Source of the DNA: Ryuthela nishihirai
Taxonomy: Eukaryota > Arthropoda > Arachnida > Araneae > Heptathelidae
Direction of reading: 5' to 3'
Assembly (NCBI GenBank): GCA_038380435.1
Contig: JAWZYU010000007.1
Coordinates: 87,930,334-87,994,333, forward strand
DNA length: 64,000 bases
This document shows, in pieces, positions 21,748-33,274 of the stretch. Under the pieces are notes generated by a model. The model searched no databases, had not been told where the DNA came from, and was given only the letters and a program-made list of their open reading frames with translations. The number at the start of each line of letters is the position of its first letter. The first letter of the stretch is position 1. Both the position numbers and the translations under genes were made by a program.

Positions 21748-23512
21748 ATGATCTGTATTGCTCACGAAAATGGAGGTGGACCAGTTCATAATCTTTCAGA
21801 ATGATCGGAACCCTTTGGAATTTTAAAATTACTGCTGAGTGACAATATACATGAATCGATTAGGAACAATACGAATCGATATATTGACCTAAAGTAGGTT
21901 CACTCAGTTTACTGCTCATAAAACACAAACACCGAAAAATATACTGAATCTGGCTCATTTCTTCAAATTATTCGACCAAACACATTTAATTTTCCTAATA
22001 CTAATCAAAAATGTATAATTTTCTTTCTAATCAAGATATTTCCTGGATTCCTCAAAAGTAATTTTTTTTTTCTAATTCCTTGTCAATATGCTCGTAGTAC
22101 GTTTTCGTTTTTAATTTGAGAATATCCCCTGCTGCTCTTTCAAAAAAGATTTTTTTAGTGCCTCTCCAAGAAGTTTGGATTGGACGATCCTAATCTATGG
22201 GGAAGCAAAATAAATGCAAATCTAAATTGGAATTTACAGTAATATTAATGAACCATGGTACTTCTTCAGCATTCTTCAATTGTGAGAAATTCCCAACTCC
22301 CTCGCTTAAAAGATTATGGTTCTGATAATCCCATATTTGGAAATCAAAGGACCAAATGCATCATTCTTCTTGGTCGTTTTTTGATGATCCTGAGGTATTT
22401 TAACCTGCCCGACTGAAGTTTTGTGACCACGAGCTCATACATAATGCATTCAATAGATTCGTAAATGTGAATCAATTTTTAATAATTGGTAAATGTGAAT
22501 CAGTTCTTCTTCCAACTGTCACTGACCCCCCCCCCCCCCCGGTATGTCTCTGACCATCATATACATTTGAATGACGAGACATCAAAACCTTGGTGCCATA
22601 CATTTATGTATGACATGGCTGCCAATACCACTCAGAAGTAAAACAACTCAACTGTCAGTATTCTACGTTCTATTGATTGGATCCTGTTAGATCTTGTGAC
22701 AAGGGATGTCTGAAGAGAGTTTTTGTTTTTACTAATAAACTTCTTAACTTTTTATTGACGAAGTTTTACATAATTGTTTATTCTACCATTTGCTATATCA
22801 TCGAGCGAACATAAATCTTTAACGTATCTCTCTAACCCCTACGTTGTTCTTCAAAGTAACTGATAAGACGAACTAGCCTGAAACGAGATAGATGGGAAGA
22901 AAGAACTTCACAAATCCTGTTTACCATTCTTCTCGGTCTATTCTCATTTATTTTTGTGAACGCTTCGCATGCTCTAGTTCTCTAAAAGAACATATTTCCT
23001 ACCTTCACGATTTGGTGAACATTCACATTGCTTTTTGGTGACGTGACGGGGCCAACGGCCTCCTGAATTCCCAGTTGATATATCCCATTACCATGTCTTC
23101 TGTTACAGAGGTCTCTTTCTAAGGAACCGTTGCCTGGCGACCAATGGAGTAAGAAACGAGAGCAAGGAGAAGAAATTACGTACTTCTAACAGGTATCCAT
23201 TCTTTCTCTTTAGAAGAATATTGTTTCGCAAAGGATGGGGAATTACTGTGGGAAATTGGGTTGAATGAATCTGAAAGTGTCGGAAGAATTGTTCTCGGAT
23301 TTATCTACACCCAAAGAAATTGTGCAAAAGTATATTAAATTATAAGTCCAATATTTCTATGCTTATAGATAACTGTTCTATTACGTAACCTTCAAAATTA
23401 TGCGTAACGTTTGATAAATTAAGTTTTCATTATTAAAATATGGGTATTTAAGAATAGGAAATTTTCGTTAAGTATCATAGCTTGGAGTACGAGATAGCAT
23501 TGCTAAAATTAT
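21748..23512. other. Non-coding stretch
   Basis: No gene. It has a 12-base C run near 22,529. A decayed SINE-A tail (CCACTCAGAAGTAAAACAACTCAAC) lies at about 22,629-22,652. A GTTGCCTGGCGACCAAT segment near 23,129 resembles an RFX X-box next to a CCAAT box. Confidence 0.4.
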
Positions 23513-24295
23513 GGGGGGGGGGATTGTCTCAGTGGATAGCGCGCCAGGCTCATAATCTGCAGTTCCCAGTTCCGAGTCTTGTGCCAAGGACGAGATTTCT
23601 CTCCGCAATCTATCCATATGTGAGAAAGATAACGCCGATGGGCTTAAAACGATCACCAGATCACCATCCATCAGATGCGACGTTAATCCTTCGGCCTGTG
23701 TTCAGGAGATCCATCCCTTGTGCACGCGTTAAAGAATACGTTGGATGGCCTTGACGGAAGGTTTCCATCTGTCTCCTAATAGCTATTCAGTGAGTCTCTT
23801 TTCTCCAACCATCTCTGAGCCCTGGGGTCTTGTGACTTGGCCTTTTAGCCCATTGTGTGCAAAAAAAATGCCGCTCTGAGGATTGTTTGGGTTGTTTTAC
23901 CTCTGAGCGGCAATTTTTTGCACACCATGGGCTAAATGGCCAGGTCACATGGACACCGAAGGCTCAGAGAAGGTTGGGGGAGGGAACCCACTGAAACAGC
24001 TGTTGGGAGACAGATGGTAGCTTCCCGTCAAGGCCATCCAGTTTGTTCTTTAATGTGCACAGGGTATGGCTCTCCCGCACACGGGGCTACGGCTTAACGT
24101 CCCATCAGACGGACGGCGGCCTCTCCAAGATCCATCGGTGTTCCCTACTGACCGTGGGCAGGGCGGGGAATTTTGCGGAGATAAACCTCAACGCTGACCC
24201 AGCTGGGACTCGAACCTGGGAACTACAGATTACGAGCCTGGCGCGCTACCGACTGAGCCACCCCCGCCCCACCGCTCTGAGGTAAAACAATTCAA
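23513..24295 (+). mobile_element. SINE-A, diverged, split by a younger SINE-A
   Basis: The forward element runs from GGGGGGATTGTCTCAGTGGATAGCGC to CCGCTCTGAGG (23,881) and resumes after the nested insertion with CCGCTCTGAGGTAAAACAATTCAAC (from 24,272). The host copy is clearly more diverged than the nested one. Confidence 0.88.
23882..24271 (-). mobile_element. SINE-A, full length, nested in another SINE-A
   Basis: Complete reverse-orientation element from TTTGGGTTGTTTTACC to GAGCCACCCCCGCCCC. Its TSD, CCGCTCTGAGG, is the host SINE's own sequence, present at 23,871-23,881 and 24,272-24,282. This gives a direct relative age: it is younger than its host. Confidence 0.93.
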
Positions 24296-24300
24296 CTGCC

Positions 24301-24619
24301 GAAGACATGATTCAGGTTGAAAACCGTGTTATGTCGTGAGCTTTTCGATATTCTACTAACATTGCGAGACTTCAAATTTTTTTAAATGCCTAATTAGCAA
24401 ACTCTGACAGTGATTGAACGCACATTGCCTATAGGTTTCCATCATTCGAATGATGAAATGAGAATAATTATCTCCCAAGCGATATAATGATCTGTGATGA
24501 GATAATTGTGCCCAAATTATGAATCTGGTTAATATGAGCTCTGTGATGGGTGTTAGTTAGCTAATTTCGAAAACCTTATACTGTAGCAGCTTCGATATTT
24601 TCTCATCTAACCTACGTGC
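24301..24619. other. Non-coding spacer
   Basis: No feature was recognised. Confidence 0.35.
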
Positions 24620-24762
24620 CTTGAGTACGTTAAAGAACGGGCTGGATGGCCTTGATAGGAGACTTCTCTCCTGTCTCCTAACAGCTGACAGTGGATCCTC
24701 TTCCCTTACTGATCTCTGGACTTTGTGGTACTTGTAACCGGGTCATCCAAAAGGTAAAAGTA
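24620..24762 (+). repeat. SINE-A internal/3' fragment, decayed
   Basis: GTACGTTAAAGAACGGGCTGGATGGCCTTGAT, then CTGTCTCCTAACAGCTG and a degenerate tail. The head and the first half are missing. Confidence 0.7.
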
Positions 24763-24895
24763 ATCAATGTGATTCAGTAATAATGTTTCACAAAAAAATT
24801 GTCCTGCAGACAAGAAACGAAAATAATTAGAAAAAAATAATTTGACCCTGAATGAGATTCCAGTAATATGCTAGGTATAATAACCACTACACTTA

Positions 24896-25283
24896 GGGTT
24901 GGGTTGTTTTACCTCTGAGCTGCACTTTTTTTGCACACCATGGGCTAAATGGCCAGGTCACATGGACCCCGAAGGCTCAGAGAAGGTTGGGGGAGGGGAC
25001 CCACTGGAACAGCTGTTGGGAGACAGATGGTAGCCTCCCGTCAAGGCCATCCAGCGTGTTCTTTAACGAGCACAGGGTATGGCTCTCCCGCACACGGGGC
25101 CACGGTTTCACGTCCCATCCGACGGACGGCGGCCTTGCCAAGCCCATCGGTGTCCCCTACTGACCGTGGGCAGGGCGAGGAATTTTTGCGGAGATAAATC
25201 TCAACGCTGACCCAGCTGGGACTCGAACCTGGGAACTACAGATTACGAGCCTGGTGCGCTACCGACTGAGCCACCCCCGCCCC
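24896..25283 (-). mobile_element. SINE-A, full length, with 12-bp TSD
   Basis: Close to consensus throughout. CCACTACACTTA flanks it at 24,884-24,895 and 25,282-25,293; its last two bases overlap the element's terminal Cs. Intact A and B boxes. Confidence 0.95.
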
Positions 25284-25309
25284 ACTACACTTAATGTCTG
25301 ATGATGTAG

Positions 25310-25372
25310 TGGTGGTCATATGTGGCATGTTTCTGAGAGATGTGGGTTCGATCCCACTCAGAGCTCAACCAA
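25310..25372 (+). other. tRNA-like fragment
   Basis: GATGTAGTGGTGGTC followed at tRNA-like spacing by GTGGGTTCGATCCCAC (B box with a 5-bp stem but a 6-nt loop). The acceptor stem does not pair well, so it is probably a SINE head or tRNA relic and not a functional tRNA. Confidence 0.35.
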
Positions 25373-25964
25373 ACTTTTTGTGAGCTAATTATTTTTAGGT
25401 AATTAATGTAAGTTTTCAATAATTCTACATTAACCTCGCAGCTTAGACATTTATTTAACAAGGTTTTATAGATAACCTGAATATTAATAATCAAGCCACT
25501 GAATAGTAGCGAACCTTTAAAGAACGCCTTAGAGTGTACACCTGAATTTTTATAATTAGAGGTTTTTATGTCTATTTTAATTTTCTTGCCTTAAAGAGAG
25601 CTTTTACAGAATTGCAATTTTAAAAATCACCAGTATTTTGAGAAACTTACAGAGCAGAATTATAAAGAGGTGACAAGACTGAATCGAGAAAGAGGAAACT
25701 TGATAAAGAGAAGCACCCAAGCAATAAGAAAGGAATTTGCTCATTTCTGTTTAGTATCCTGGCTTCATAAATGTGAATTTCTGTGTCTTTAGGAGACAGA
25801 TATTTTTCATCTAACTAAAATGCACAATCGATGATATTTGCAGACAAGTATCACAAACGATGCGTAAAATAATATTCAATGACGCTGCACAGAAATCACG
25901 ACACAATGACACAATAAACGGCTGTTGAGTTTTCTCAACTTAGGAAAAAGAACCACCTCATATT
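25373..25964. other. AT-rich non-coding stretch
   Basis: No feature was recognised. Confidence 0.35.
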
Positions 25965-27210
25965 GGCATACACCCAGGATTTATGTTTCCGGGGGATGTC
26001 AGAGAATAAGATTTGAGTAGGTTTCCGAATTACCAAAATACCCTACCGCACAGCATAGGTTAAATTGATATTTTATACAAAATAAAATTTCGTAGTTGTT
26101 TATTTTTTAAATCTGGGTTTGGATTGGATTGTTTTACCTCTGAGCGGCACTTTTTTGCACACCATGGGTTAAATGGCCAAGCCACAAGGACCCCGAAGGC
26201 TCAGAGAAGGTTGCGGGAGGGGACCCACTGGAACAGCTGTTGGGAGACAGATGGTAGCCTCCCGTCAAGGCCATCCAGCGTGTTTTTTAACGTGCACAGG
26301 ATATGGCTCTCCCCACACGGGGCCACGGCTTAACGTCCCATCCGACGGACGACGGCCTTTTCAAGACCATCGGTGTCCCCTACTGACCGTGGGCAGGGCG
26401 ATTTTGCGGAGATAAATCTCAACGCTGACCCAGCTGAGACTCGAACCTGGAAACTACAGATTACGAGCCTGGCGCGCTACCGACTGAGCCACCCCCGCCC
26501 CTTTTTAAATCTGGGCCATCATCATATTATATAATAGATGTAATTCAGGACGGAGTGGTGAACGGACACGTGAGACATCATCGGTGGCAGAAATTCGCAG
26601 ATTCGCATTCCCCGTGTTCCGCCGTTGCTTGAATGATCCATCCCATATTTGGTGGGTGGCCCCACTCTGTCTAACGTTCTTGAGGTAACAGATCGGGTTC
26701 TAGCTACAGTGGGTCGGGAGAGATCCTTAGAAAAATGTCCTAAATTTCTGGGGGACGCAGCCGTCGCCAACCTCTTGAATGGAGTAGTACGTGTCGAAAA
26801 CTGTAAATGACGTAAGATTTATCAATGGATATGAGTAAGGCGGGATTTAATTGTGCGGAGTGGTGGAAAGTTGTCAATAACTTATCAATGAGAAGTGTTA
26901 TCAATACGTTTCGCGCCATTTTTAGGTGCGGATTTAACAACTGTAAAATGAAATACATAATCAAGTAAAATTAATTTTAACTAATGATTTCGTATATAGT
27001 ACAACAAGAATTCCAATTATTTCCAATATTCTAGCTTTCAAGCTCATTATATCCAAAATTTCGTCAGAACGCTTTATAACACTATAGCACCTGTGGTTAA
27101 AATAAAATTATACAAACGCACTTACTTAAGATTTCAAAGCAGGTAGACTTCGTAGAAACGATGGGATCGGGATTTCGTGGGGGTCTCGACACCCTAGACT
27201 CCGCTCCCCC
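25965..27210. repeat. Unclassified interspersed repeat, copy 2 (interrupted)
   Basis: Shares ordered blocks with 6,959-7,345: ACCCAGGATTTATGTTTCCGG, ATAAGATTTGAGTAGGTTTCC and, far downstream at about 27,130, ATTTCAAAGCAGGTAGAC followed by a C-run. It is split by a SINE-A (26,118-26,501) and by about 500 bp of sequence absent from copy 1. Confidence 0.45.
26118..26501 (-). mobile_element. SINE-A, full length, with 14-bp TSD
   Basis: The target-site duplication TTTTTAAATCTGGG is present at 26,104-26,117 and 26,502-26,515. The complete reverse element ends GAGCCACCCCCGCCCC, with minor deletions near the GGGCAGGGCG...GCGGAG junction. Confidence 0.95.
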
Positions 27211-27261
27211 CCCCCCCCCAGGCACATTCTGGACTACATACGTTTTTACAAACCATTGCTC

Positions 27262-27447
27262 CTCAACCTATGCTCAATAGGAAGAATGCCAAGCTCGAAA
27301 TCTGCAAATCCCAGGTTTGAGTCCCACTTTGGCAGGGTTGAGATTTATCTCCGGCGAAATCCCCCCCCCCCCACCTGCCCTCGGTCAGGAGGGGACACCG
27401 ATGGGCTTGGAAAGTTTGCCACCCGCCTAATGAGACATTAAGCCACG
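27262..27447 (+). repeat. SINE-A 5' half, left of the minisatellite
   Basis: Diverged head (GCCAAGCTCGAAATCTGCAAATCCCAGGTTTGAGTCCCA) and body through GGGGACACCGATGGGCTTGG and GACATTAAGCCACGG. It ends where the 29-bp array begins; the matching 3' half resumes at 29,715. Confidence 0.8.
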
Positions 27448-29714
27448 GTTACGAGTTAGTGCAGAAGGGTCACGAAACACACGGTTAGTGCAGAAGGGTC
27501 ACGAAACACACGGTTAGTGCAGAAGGGTCACGAAACACACGATTAGTGCAGAAGGGTCATGCCACACACGGTTAGTGCAGAAGGGTCATCCCACGGTTAG
27601 TGCAGAAGGGTCACACACGGTTAGTGCAGAAGGGTCACACACGGTTAGTGCAGAAGGGTCATGCCACACACGGTTAGTGCAGAAGGGTCATCCCACACAC
27701 GGTTAGTGCCGAAGGGTCATCCCACACACGGATAGTGCAGAAGGGTCATCCCACACACGGTTAGTGCAGAAGGGTCATCCACACACGGTTAGTGCAGAAG
27801 GGTCATCCCACACACGGTTAGTGCAGAAGGGTCATTCCACACACGGTTAGTGCCGAAGGTTCATCCCACACACGGTTAGTGCCCAAGGGTCATGCCACAC
27901 ACAATTAGTGCAGAAGGGTCATCCCACACACGGTTAGTGCAGAAGGGTCATCCACACACAGTTAGTGCAGAAGGGTCATGCCACACATGGTTAGTGCAGA
28001 AGGGTCATGCCACACACGGTTAGTGCCGAAGGGTCATCCCACACAGGTTAGTGCAGAAGGGTCATCCCACACACGGTTAGTGCAGAAGGGTCATCCCACA
28101 CACGGTTAGTGCAGAAGGGTCATGCCACACACGGTTAGTGCAGAAGGGTCATACCACATACGGTTAGTGCAGAAGGGTCATGCCAAACACGGTTAGTGCT
28201 GAAGGGTCATCCCACACACGGTTAGTGCAGAAGGGTCATGCCACACACTGTTAGTGCAGAAGGGTCATGCCACACATGGTTAGTGCCGAAGGGTCATCCC
28301 ACACATGGTTAGTGCCGAAGGGTCATCTCACACACGGTTAGTGCAGAAGGGTCATGCCACACACGGTTAGTGCAGAAGGGTCATCCCACACACGGTTAGT
28401 GCCGAAGGGTCATCCCACACACGGTTAGTGCAGAAGGGTCATGCCACACACGGTTAGTGCAGAATTGTCACGAAACACACGGTTAGTGCAGAAGGGTCAC
28501 GAAACACATGGTTAGTGCAGAAGGGTCATGCCACACACGGTTAGTGCAGAAGGGTCATGCCACACACGGTTAGTGCAGAAGGGTCATGCCACACACGGTT
28601 AGTGCCGAAGGGTCATCCCACACAGGTTAGTGCAGAAGGGTCATCCCACACACGGTTAGTGCAGAAGGGTCATCCCACACACGGTTAATGCAGAAGGGTC
28701 ATCCCACACACGGTTAGTGCCGAAGGGTCATCCCACACACGGATAGTGTAGAAGGGTCATCCCACACACGGTTAGTGCCGAAGGGTCATCCCACACACGG
28801 TTAGTGCAGAAGGGTCATCCACACACGGTTAGTGCAGAAGGGTCATGCCACACACGGTTAGTGCAGAAGGGTCATTCCACACACGGTTAGTGCCGAAGGG
28901 TCATCCCACACACGGTTAGTGCCCAAGGGTCATTCCACACACGGTTAGTGCCGAAGGGTCATCCCACACACAGTTAGTGCAGAAGGGTCATCCCACACAC
29001 GGTTAGTGCAGAAGGGTCATGCCACACACAGTTAGTGCAGAAGGGTCATCCCACACACGGTTAGTGCAGAAGGGTCATCCCACACACGGTTAGTGCAGAA
29101 GGGTCATGCCACACACGGTTAGTGCAGAAGGGTCATGCCACACACGGTTAGTGCCGAAGGGTTATCCCACACAGGTTAGTGCAGAAGGGTCATCCCACAC
29201 ACGGTTAGTGCAGAAGGGTCATGCCACACACGGTTAGCGCAGAAGGGTCATGCCACATACGGTTAGTGCAGAAGGGTCATGCCACACACGGTTAGTGCAG
29301 AAGGGTCATCCCACACACGGTTAGTGCTGAAGGGTCATCCCACACACGGTTAGTGCAGAAGGGTCATGCCACACACTGTTAGTGCAGAAGGGTCATGCCA
29401 CACACGGTTAGTGCCGAAGGGTCATCCCACACACGGTTAGTGCAGAAGGGTCATGCCACACACTGTTAGTGCAGAAGGGTCATGCCACACATGGTTAGTG
29501 CAGAAGGGTCATCCCACACACGGTTAGTGCCGAAGGGTCATCCCACACACGGTTAGTGCAGAAGGGTCATGCCACACACGGTTAGTGCAGAAGGGTCATG
29601 CCACACACGGTTAGTGCAGAAGGGTCATGCCACACACGGTTAGTGCAGAAGGGTCATGCCACACACGGTTAGTGCAGAAGGGTCATGCCACACACGGTTA
29701 GTGCAGAAGGGTCA
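27448..29714 (+). repeat. 29-bp minisatellite array (about 78 copies)
   Basis: The unit reads GGTTAGTGCAGAAGGGTCAT followed by GCCACACAC. Variants alternate CAG/CCG in the middle and ATGCC/ATCCC/ACGAAA at the end. A 26-bp variant (CACACAGGTTAG) recurs near 28,041, 28,622 and 29,173, suggesting amplification in blocks of about 19-20 units. The array lies inside a SINE-A, and its unit aligns with the SINE segment GTGTGCGGGAGAGCCATACC. 29 bp is not a multiple of 3, so no long frame is open. Confidence 0.92.
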
Positions 29715-29896
29715 TGCACTGTGCACGTTAAAGAACACGCTTGATGGGCTTGACGGGAAGATACCGTCTGCTCGTAACAGTTGTCCACTGGGTCTCCTCC
29801 CTCCAACTTTCTCTCAGCCATCGAGGTCCTTGTGACCTGTCCATTTACTCCATTGTACACAAAAAAAAGTGCCGCTCAGAGGTAAAACAACCCAAT
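29715..29896 (+). repeat. SINE-A 3' half, right of the minisatellite
   Basis: CTGTGCACGTTAAAGAACACGC, GACGGGAAGATACCGTCTG, GTCCACTGGGTCTCC and the tail GCCGCTCAGAGGTAAAACAACCC. It continues exactly the element begun at 27,262. Confidence 0.88.
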
Positions 29897-30185
29897 TCTC
29901 CTCCTGTATGTCATCCTCAAAGTCCAAGTGTGTTGCGGAAATTTAAAGAAAAGAATAAGACTACATAATAATTTGTACATTAATACTATTTACATTTTTC
30001 ATAATGATTTTTTTTTGTAAAATATTAAGTTTAATATGCGTTTTTGTTTAAATAAATCGAATTTTCAATTATATAATTAAACAAAAAAATGATTTTTTAC
30101 TATAGGTGTGTTGCGGTAAATGGGTTTTTCCAGAAGTGTGTCTGTCGCCTTGATAAAAAGGTTGAGAAACAGTGGTATAAACTAT

Positions 30186-30396
30186 AAATAAAAAATATAT
30201 AAATACCCCCTCAAGCAGCTGCTTGCCACAGAGGTCTGACAAGGAGACTGTCAGTTTATATGCCACAGTAGAAGATCTGACAGGATGGCAGGATCTCAGC
30301 AGAAAACAACACGAACGTCCATGCCTTAACCGGGGCTCGAACCCAGATCCCGTAGATCAGTAGCCAAGCGCGCTAACCACTCGGCCACGGAACGGC
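30186..30396 (-). mobile_element. SINE-B, full length, with 13-bp TSD
   Basis: Tail AAATACCCCCTCAAGCAGC, complete body and head (GGGGCTCGAACCC, GCGCTAACCACTCGGCC). TGGTATAAACTAT flanks it at 30,173-30,185 and 30,397-30,409. Confidence 0.94.
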
Positions 30397-30409
30397 TGGT
30401 ATAAACTAT

Positions 30410-31500
30410 GCTGTCATATAAAGAGACAATAACATCCCCCATTTTCGTTTAACTGGTTTATTCAGACTTTAGAATAAAAGTAAAAACTGCTTTTCTGAGA
30501 AGAGCTTAAGTTGTGAAGCTCATCTGAATAGACATTTACGACTACGTGTGTTTATGCTATAGATTACACAGCGCTGGTTAAATATGCTGTAGATTAAACG
30601 GCTTAGGTTATTTTCTCGTGCTAATCTTGGACGATGTTTACCACCTCTTCAACTCTTGGAAGTATGGAAGCAAGGAAGCGAGTAGCGTAAATTACTTCCC
30701 TTGTTGTTCATTGCCTCCACCGTTATGCCCATTGAGCCCAGCTGTCACATTAAGTAGAAATGAACGCATTACAGGACATACCTCGGCTCACAATATGGCT
30801 GGAAACATCGCTGAAGTTATCAAGCACAGAAAGTTTAAAAAAGTCTACATTACAGAGAAACATTTGTTTATGCTCATTATAAGGTAAAATTACTAAATCT
30901 AAGTAATCTCCTCATGTAAACAAAAGTTAATCTTCTTCGTTCAACATGAAACTCGAGAACAAACTCTATACGACTTGAAATTTCCTCCACTTGTTTTCTT
31001 CTTGTTATCATTAGGAATCGAACACTGGCTCACCTTCTACAGGCCGTGGTCCTTTGGAACGGACTTTTAGCTGCTGAACTGCTCTATTTTCAAAGTATCT
31101 ATTTGATATATAAATCTTTTATGCCCATAAGAAACCAGTCACCTAAATTTAAAACAATGTTTAATGAATAAAATATTCATTTCATAATATAATATTCAGA
31201 ATTCCAAACACATATTAAATTTCATAAAAGGTTTAAACACCAAAATATATTAATTTGGTTTTTAATCGTTTTATGACTTTAAGAGAACATTGATTCAAAA
31301 TTCAAAATTATTTTTAATCATTATAAAATTGTTAAAGTATATATTCGAATATTTTTCTTATATGAGAACTAGTAATATATTTAAAATTAGGAATTTTTTT
31401 TAGTTTCACTTTCTGCTTTTTTTATTTATAATTTTTATTTATTTCTTTTTTGAAAAAGATGTTTATTTATATCCAAATAACAGAAACATCATGCTCCTAT
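30410..31500. other. AT-rich non-coding stretch
   Basis: An 89-codon plus-strand frame (30,618-30,887) has no recognisable domain. No other feature. Confidence 0.35.
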
Positions 31501-31511
31501 CATCACAGAAA

Positions 31512-31815
31512 TTATCTCCGCAAAATTCCCCGCCCTGCCCACGGTCAGTAGGGGACACCGATGGGTTTGGAAAAGCCGCCGTCTGTCGGATGGCAAGTTA
31601 AGCCGTGGCCCCGTGTGTGGGAGAGCCATACTCTGTGCACGTTAAAGTACACGCTGGATGACCTTGACGGGAGGCTACCATCTGTCTCCCAACAGCTGTT
31701 CCAGTGGGTCCCCTCCCCCAACCTTCTCTGAGCCTTCGGGGTCCATGTGACCTGGCCATTTAGCCCATGGTGTGCAAAAAAGTGCCGCTCAGAGGTAAAA
31801 CAACCCAACCCAACC
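31512..31815 (+). mobile_element. SINE-A, 5'-truncated, with 11-bp TSD
   Basis: Begins at TTATCTCCGCAAAATTCCCC, so the tRNA head is missing, and ends with three AACCC-type repeats. CATCACAGAAA flanks it at 31,501-31,511 and 31,816-31,826. Confidence 0.94.
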
Positions 31816-31983
31816 CATCACAGAAACATCATCATCCTATCATCCTATCTCCTTCATCTGCTAGATGAAGCAAAATAATGCAAGAGTGAAAGGGACCTAA
31901 AGCTATGGAAGGTGAAATATTTAATAATTTTCCTCGTCATGATAAAACGTTAAAAATTGGCGAAAATTAAAACAATCATTATA

Positions 31984-33274
31984 CAGGGTGCCTCAAAAAT
32001 ATAGGTACAAATTTTTAGGAGAGGTAGATAACATCTAAAGGAATGAGAATTGCATAGTAACCCATAACCGGAAACGTCATGGGAAAGTGGTAGCAGAGGT
32101 ACAAGATCTGAAAGGACACAAGACAGTGATTAATGGAAAAACATTTATTGCACATAATTATTACAAATGGTGTATTAGATGATACATTTCATAATGTTAC
32201 AGCAGATGCTAGAAGTTTCCACTATGAGACGCGATGCATGCGTGACACCGACGGAGCACTGATTGCCGGACACGATCGAACACACCTTCCATAATGGGGA
32301 GGCGCCCCATCATGTTGAAATCACATGTTGCCTCTCACATTTGCTGGAACATGGGCAAGTAAGCCTGGTAGAACCTGTTCCAGAAAGATCAGATACTTCA
32401 CGGAGGTCATGCGGGATGGTAAAAGCTATGGCCCGACTAAGCAGTCGCCGACCAAACCTGCCCACACATTTACTGCGAAACGATGTTGTGCCACATGGGT
32501 GCGCACACCGTGGGGGTTCTCGTAAGCCCACAAATGCGCATTTTGTGCCACAAATGTGCTGATTTTTGTGCCACAAATGCCACAAATGTGCTGATTGAAT
32601 ACGCCATCGCGAGTGAAACTGGCCTCATCAGTAACCAAAACCTAGGCTAGGAAATTCACATCTTGGGCACTTTCTTGGAGATACCATTGCGCAAAACGCA
32701 CATGTTCAGGATGATCTGCGGGGAGAAGTAATTGAACCCTTTGGAGATGAAAGGGGTGTAAGAACCCGCCGTGGAAAACACGCTGTACCCTGCAACGAGA
32801 CACTCTTAAGACAGAAGCAACAGCACGTGTGCTGGTACTAGGATTAGTCTCCACGGCATCCAACACACTTTCTTCCATGGCGAGAGTACTCGTCGATCGT
32901 AGCCTGCCTTCACTTCTGCTACCTTATAATGACCCATAATTGCACAATTCTGATGCGCATGAGCAAACAAACAGTGGTCTGGTACATGTCTGTGTGGGAA
33001 GCATTCATTGAGCGGCTCTTCCGATGCCCTCAGCTATTCCATACACTAAGTGCATGTCTGCCAGCTCCCTGTTCGAATACCTTTACATGCTCTTCGTCAG
33101 CCGACTACCGCTCGAATGAGGAAATCTAAAATTTCCCCTCTAGCGCACTGATGAACAGCGCCGCCTATTGACTTACGGTGACGTTTCCGGTTATGGGTTC
33201 CTATTCAATTCTCATTCCTTTAGATGTTATCTACCTCCCCTAAAAGTTTGTACCTATATTTTTGAGACACCCTG
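31984..33274 (-). mobile_element. Mariner-like (IS630 superfamily) transposon, complete ends
   Basis: Long terminal inverted repeats begin CAGGGTGCCTCAAAAATATAGG and extend about 115 bp inward, including ATAACATCTAAAGGAATGAGAATT. TA flanks both ends (31,982-31,983 and 33,275-33,276). The 1,291-bp length is typical of the group. The minus strand holds a degraded transposase. Confidence 0.9.
32200..32878 (-). pseudogene. Mariner-like transposase with DUF4817-type HTH and DDE domain, broken
   Basis: From 32,878 the minus strand reads MEESVLDAVETNPSTSTRAVA then LRVSRCRVQRVFHG and LHPFHLQRVQLLLPADHPEHV, the helix-turn-helix and linker of this arthropod family. Then come DEASFTRDGVFNQH (first catalytic Asp), WAYENPHG, VNVWAGLVGDCLVGP and, after a frameshift, QHDGAPPHY (second Asp). 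A short internal duplication (about 32,537-32,598, repeating CACAAATGTGCTGATT) disrupts the region after the first Asp. The segment that should hold the third catalytic acid was not found. Confidence 0.82.

Noticed and set aside
24949..25197. Short proteins such as those starting MARSHGPRRLREG, seen at many loci
   Set aside because: They are translations of the SINE-A body on either strand and recur with every copy.
27448..29714. CRISPR-like array because of the 29-bp period
   Set aside because: Units are directly adjacent with no unique spacers, lie in a eukaryotic SINE and have no cas genes nearby.
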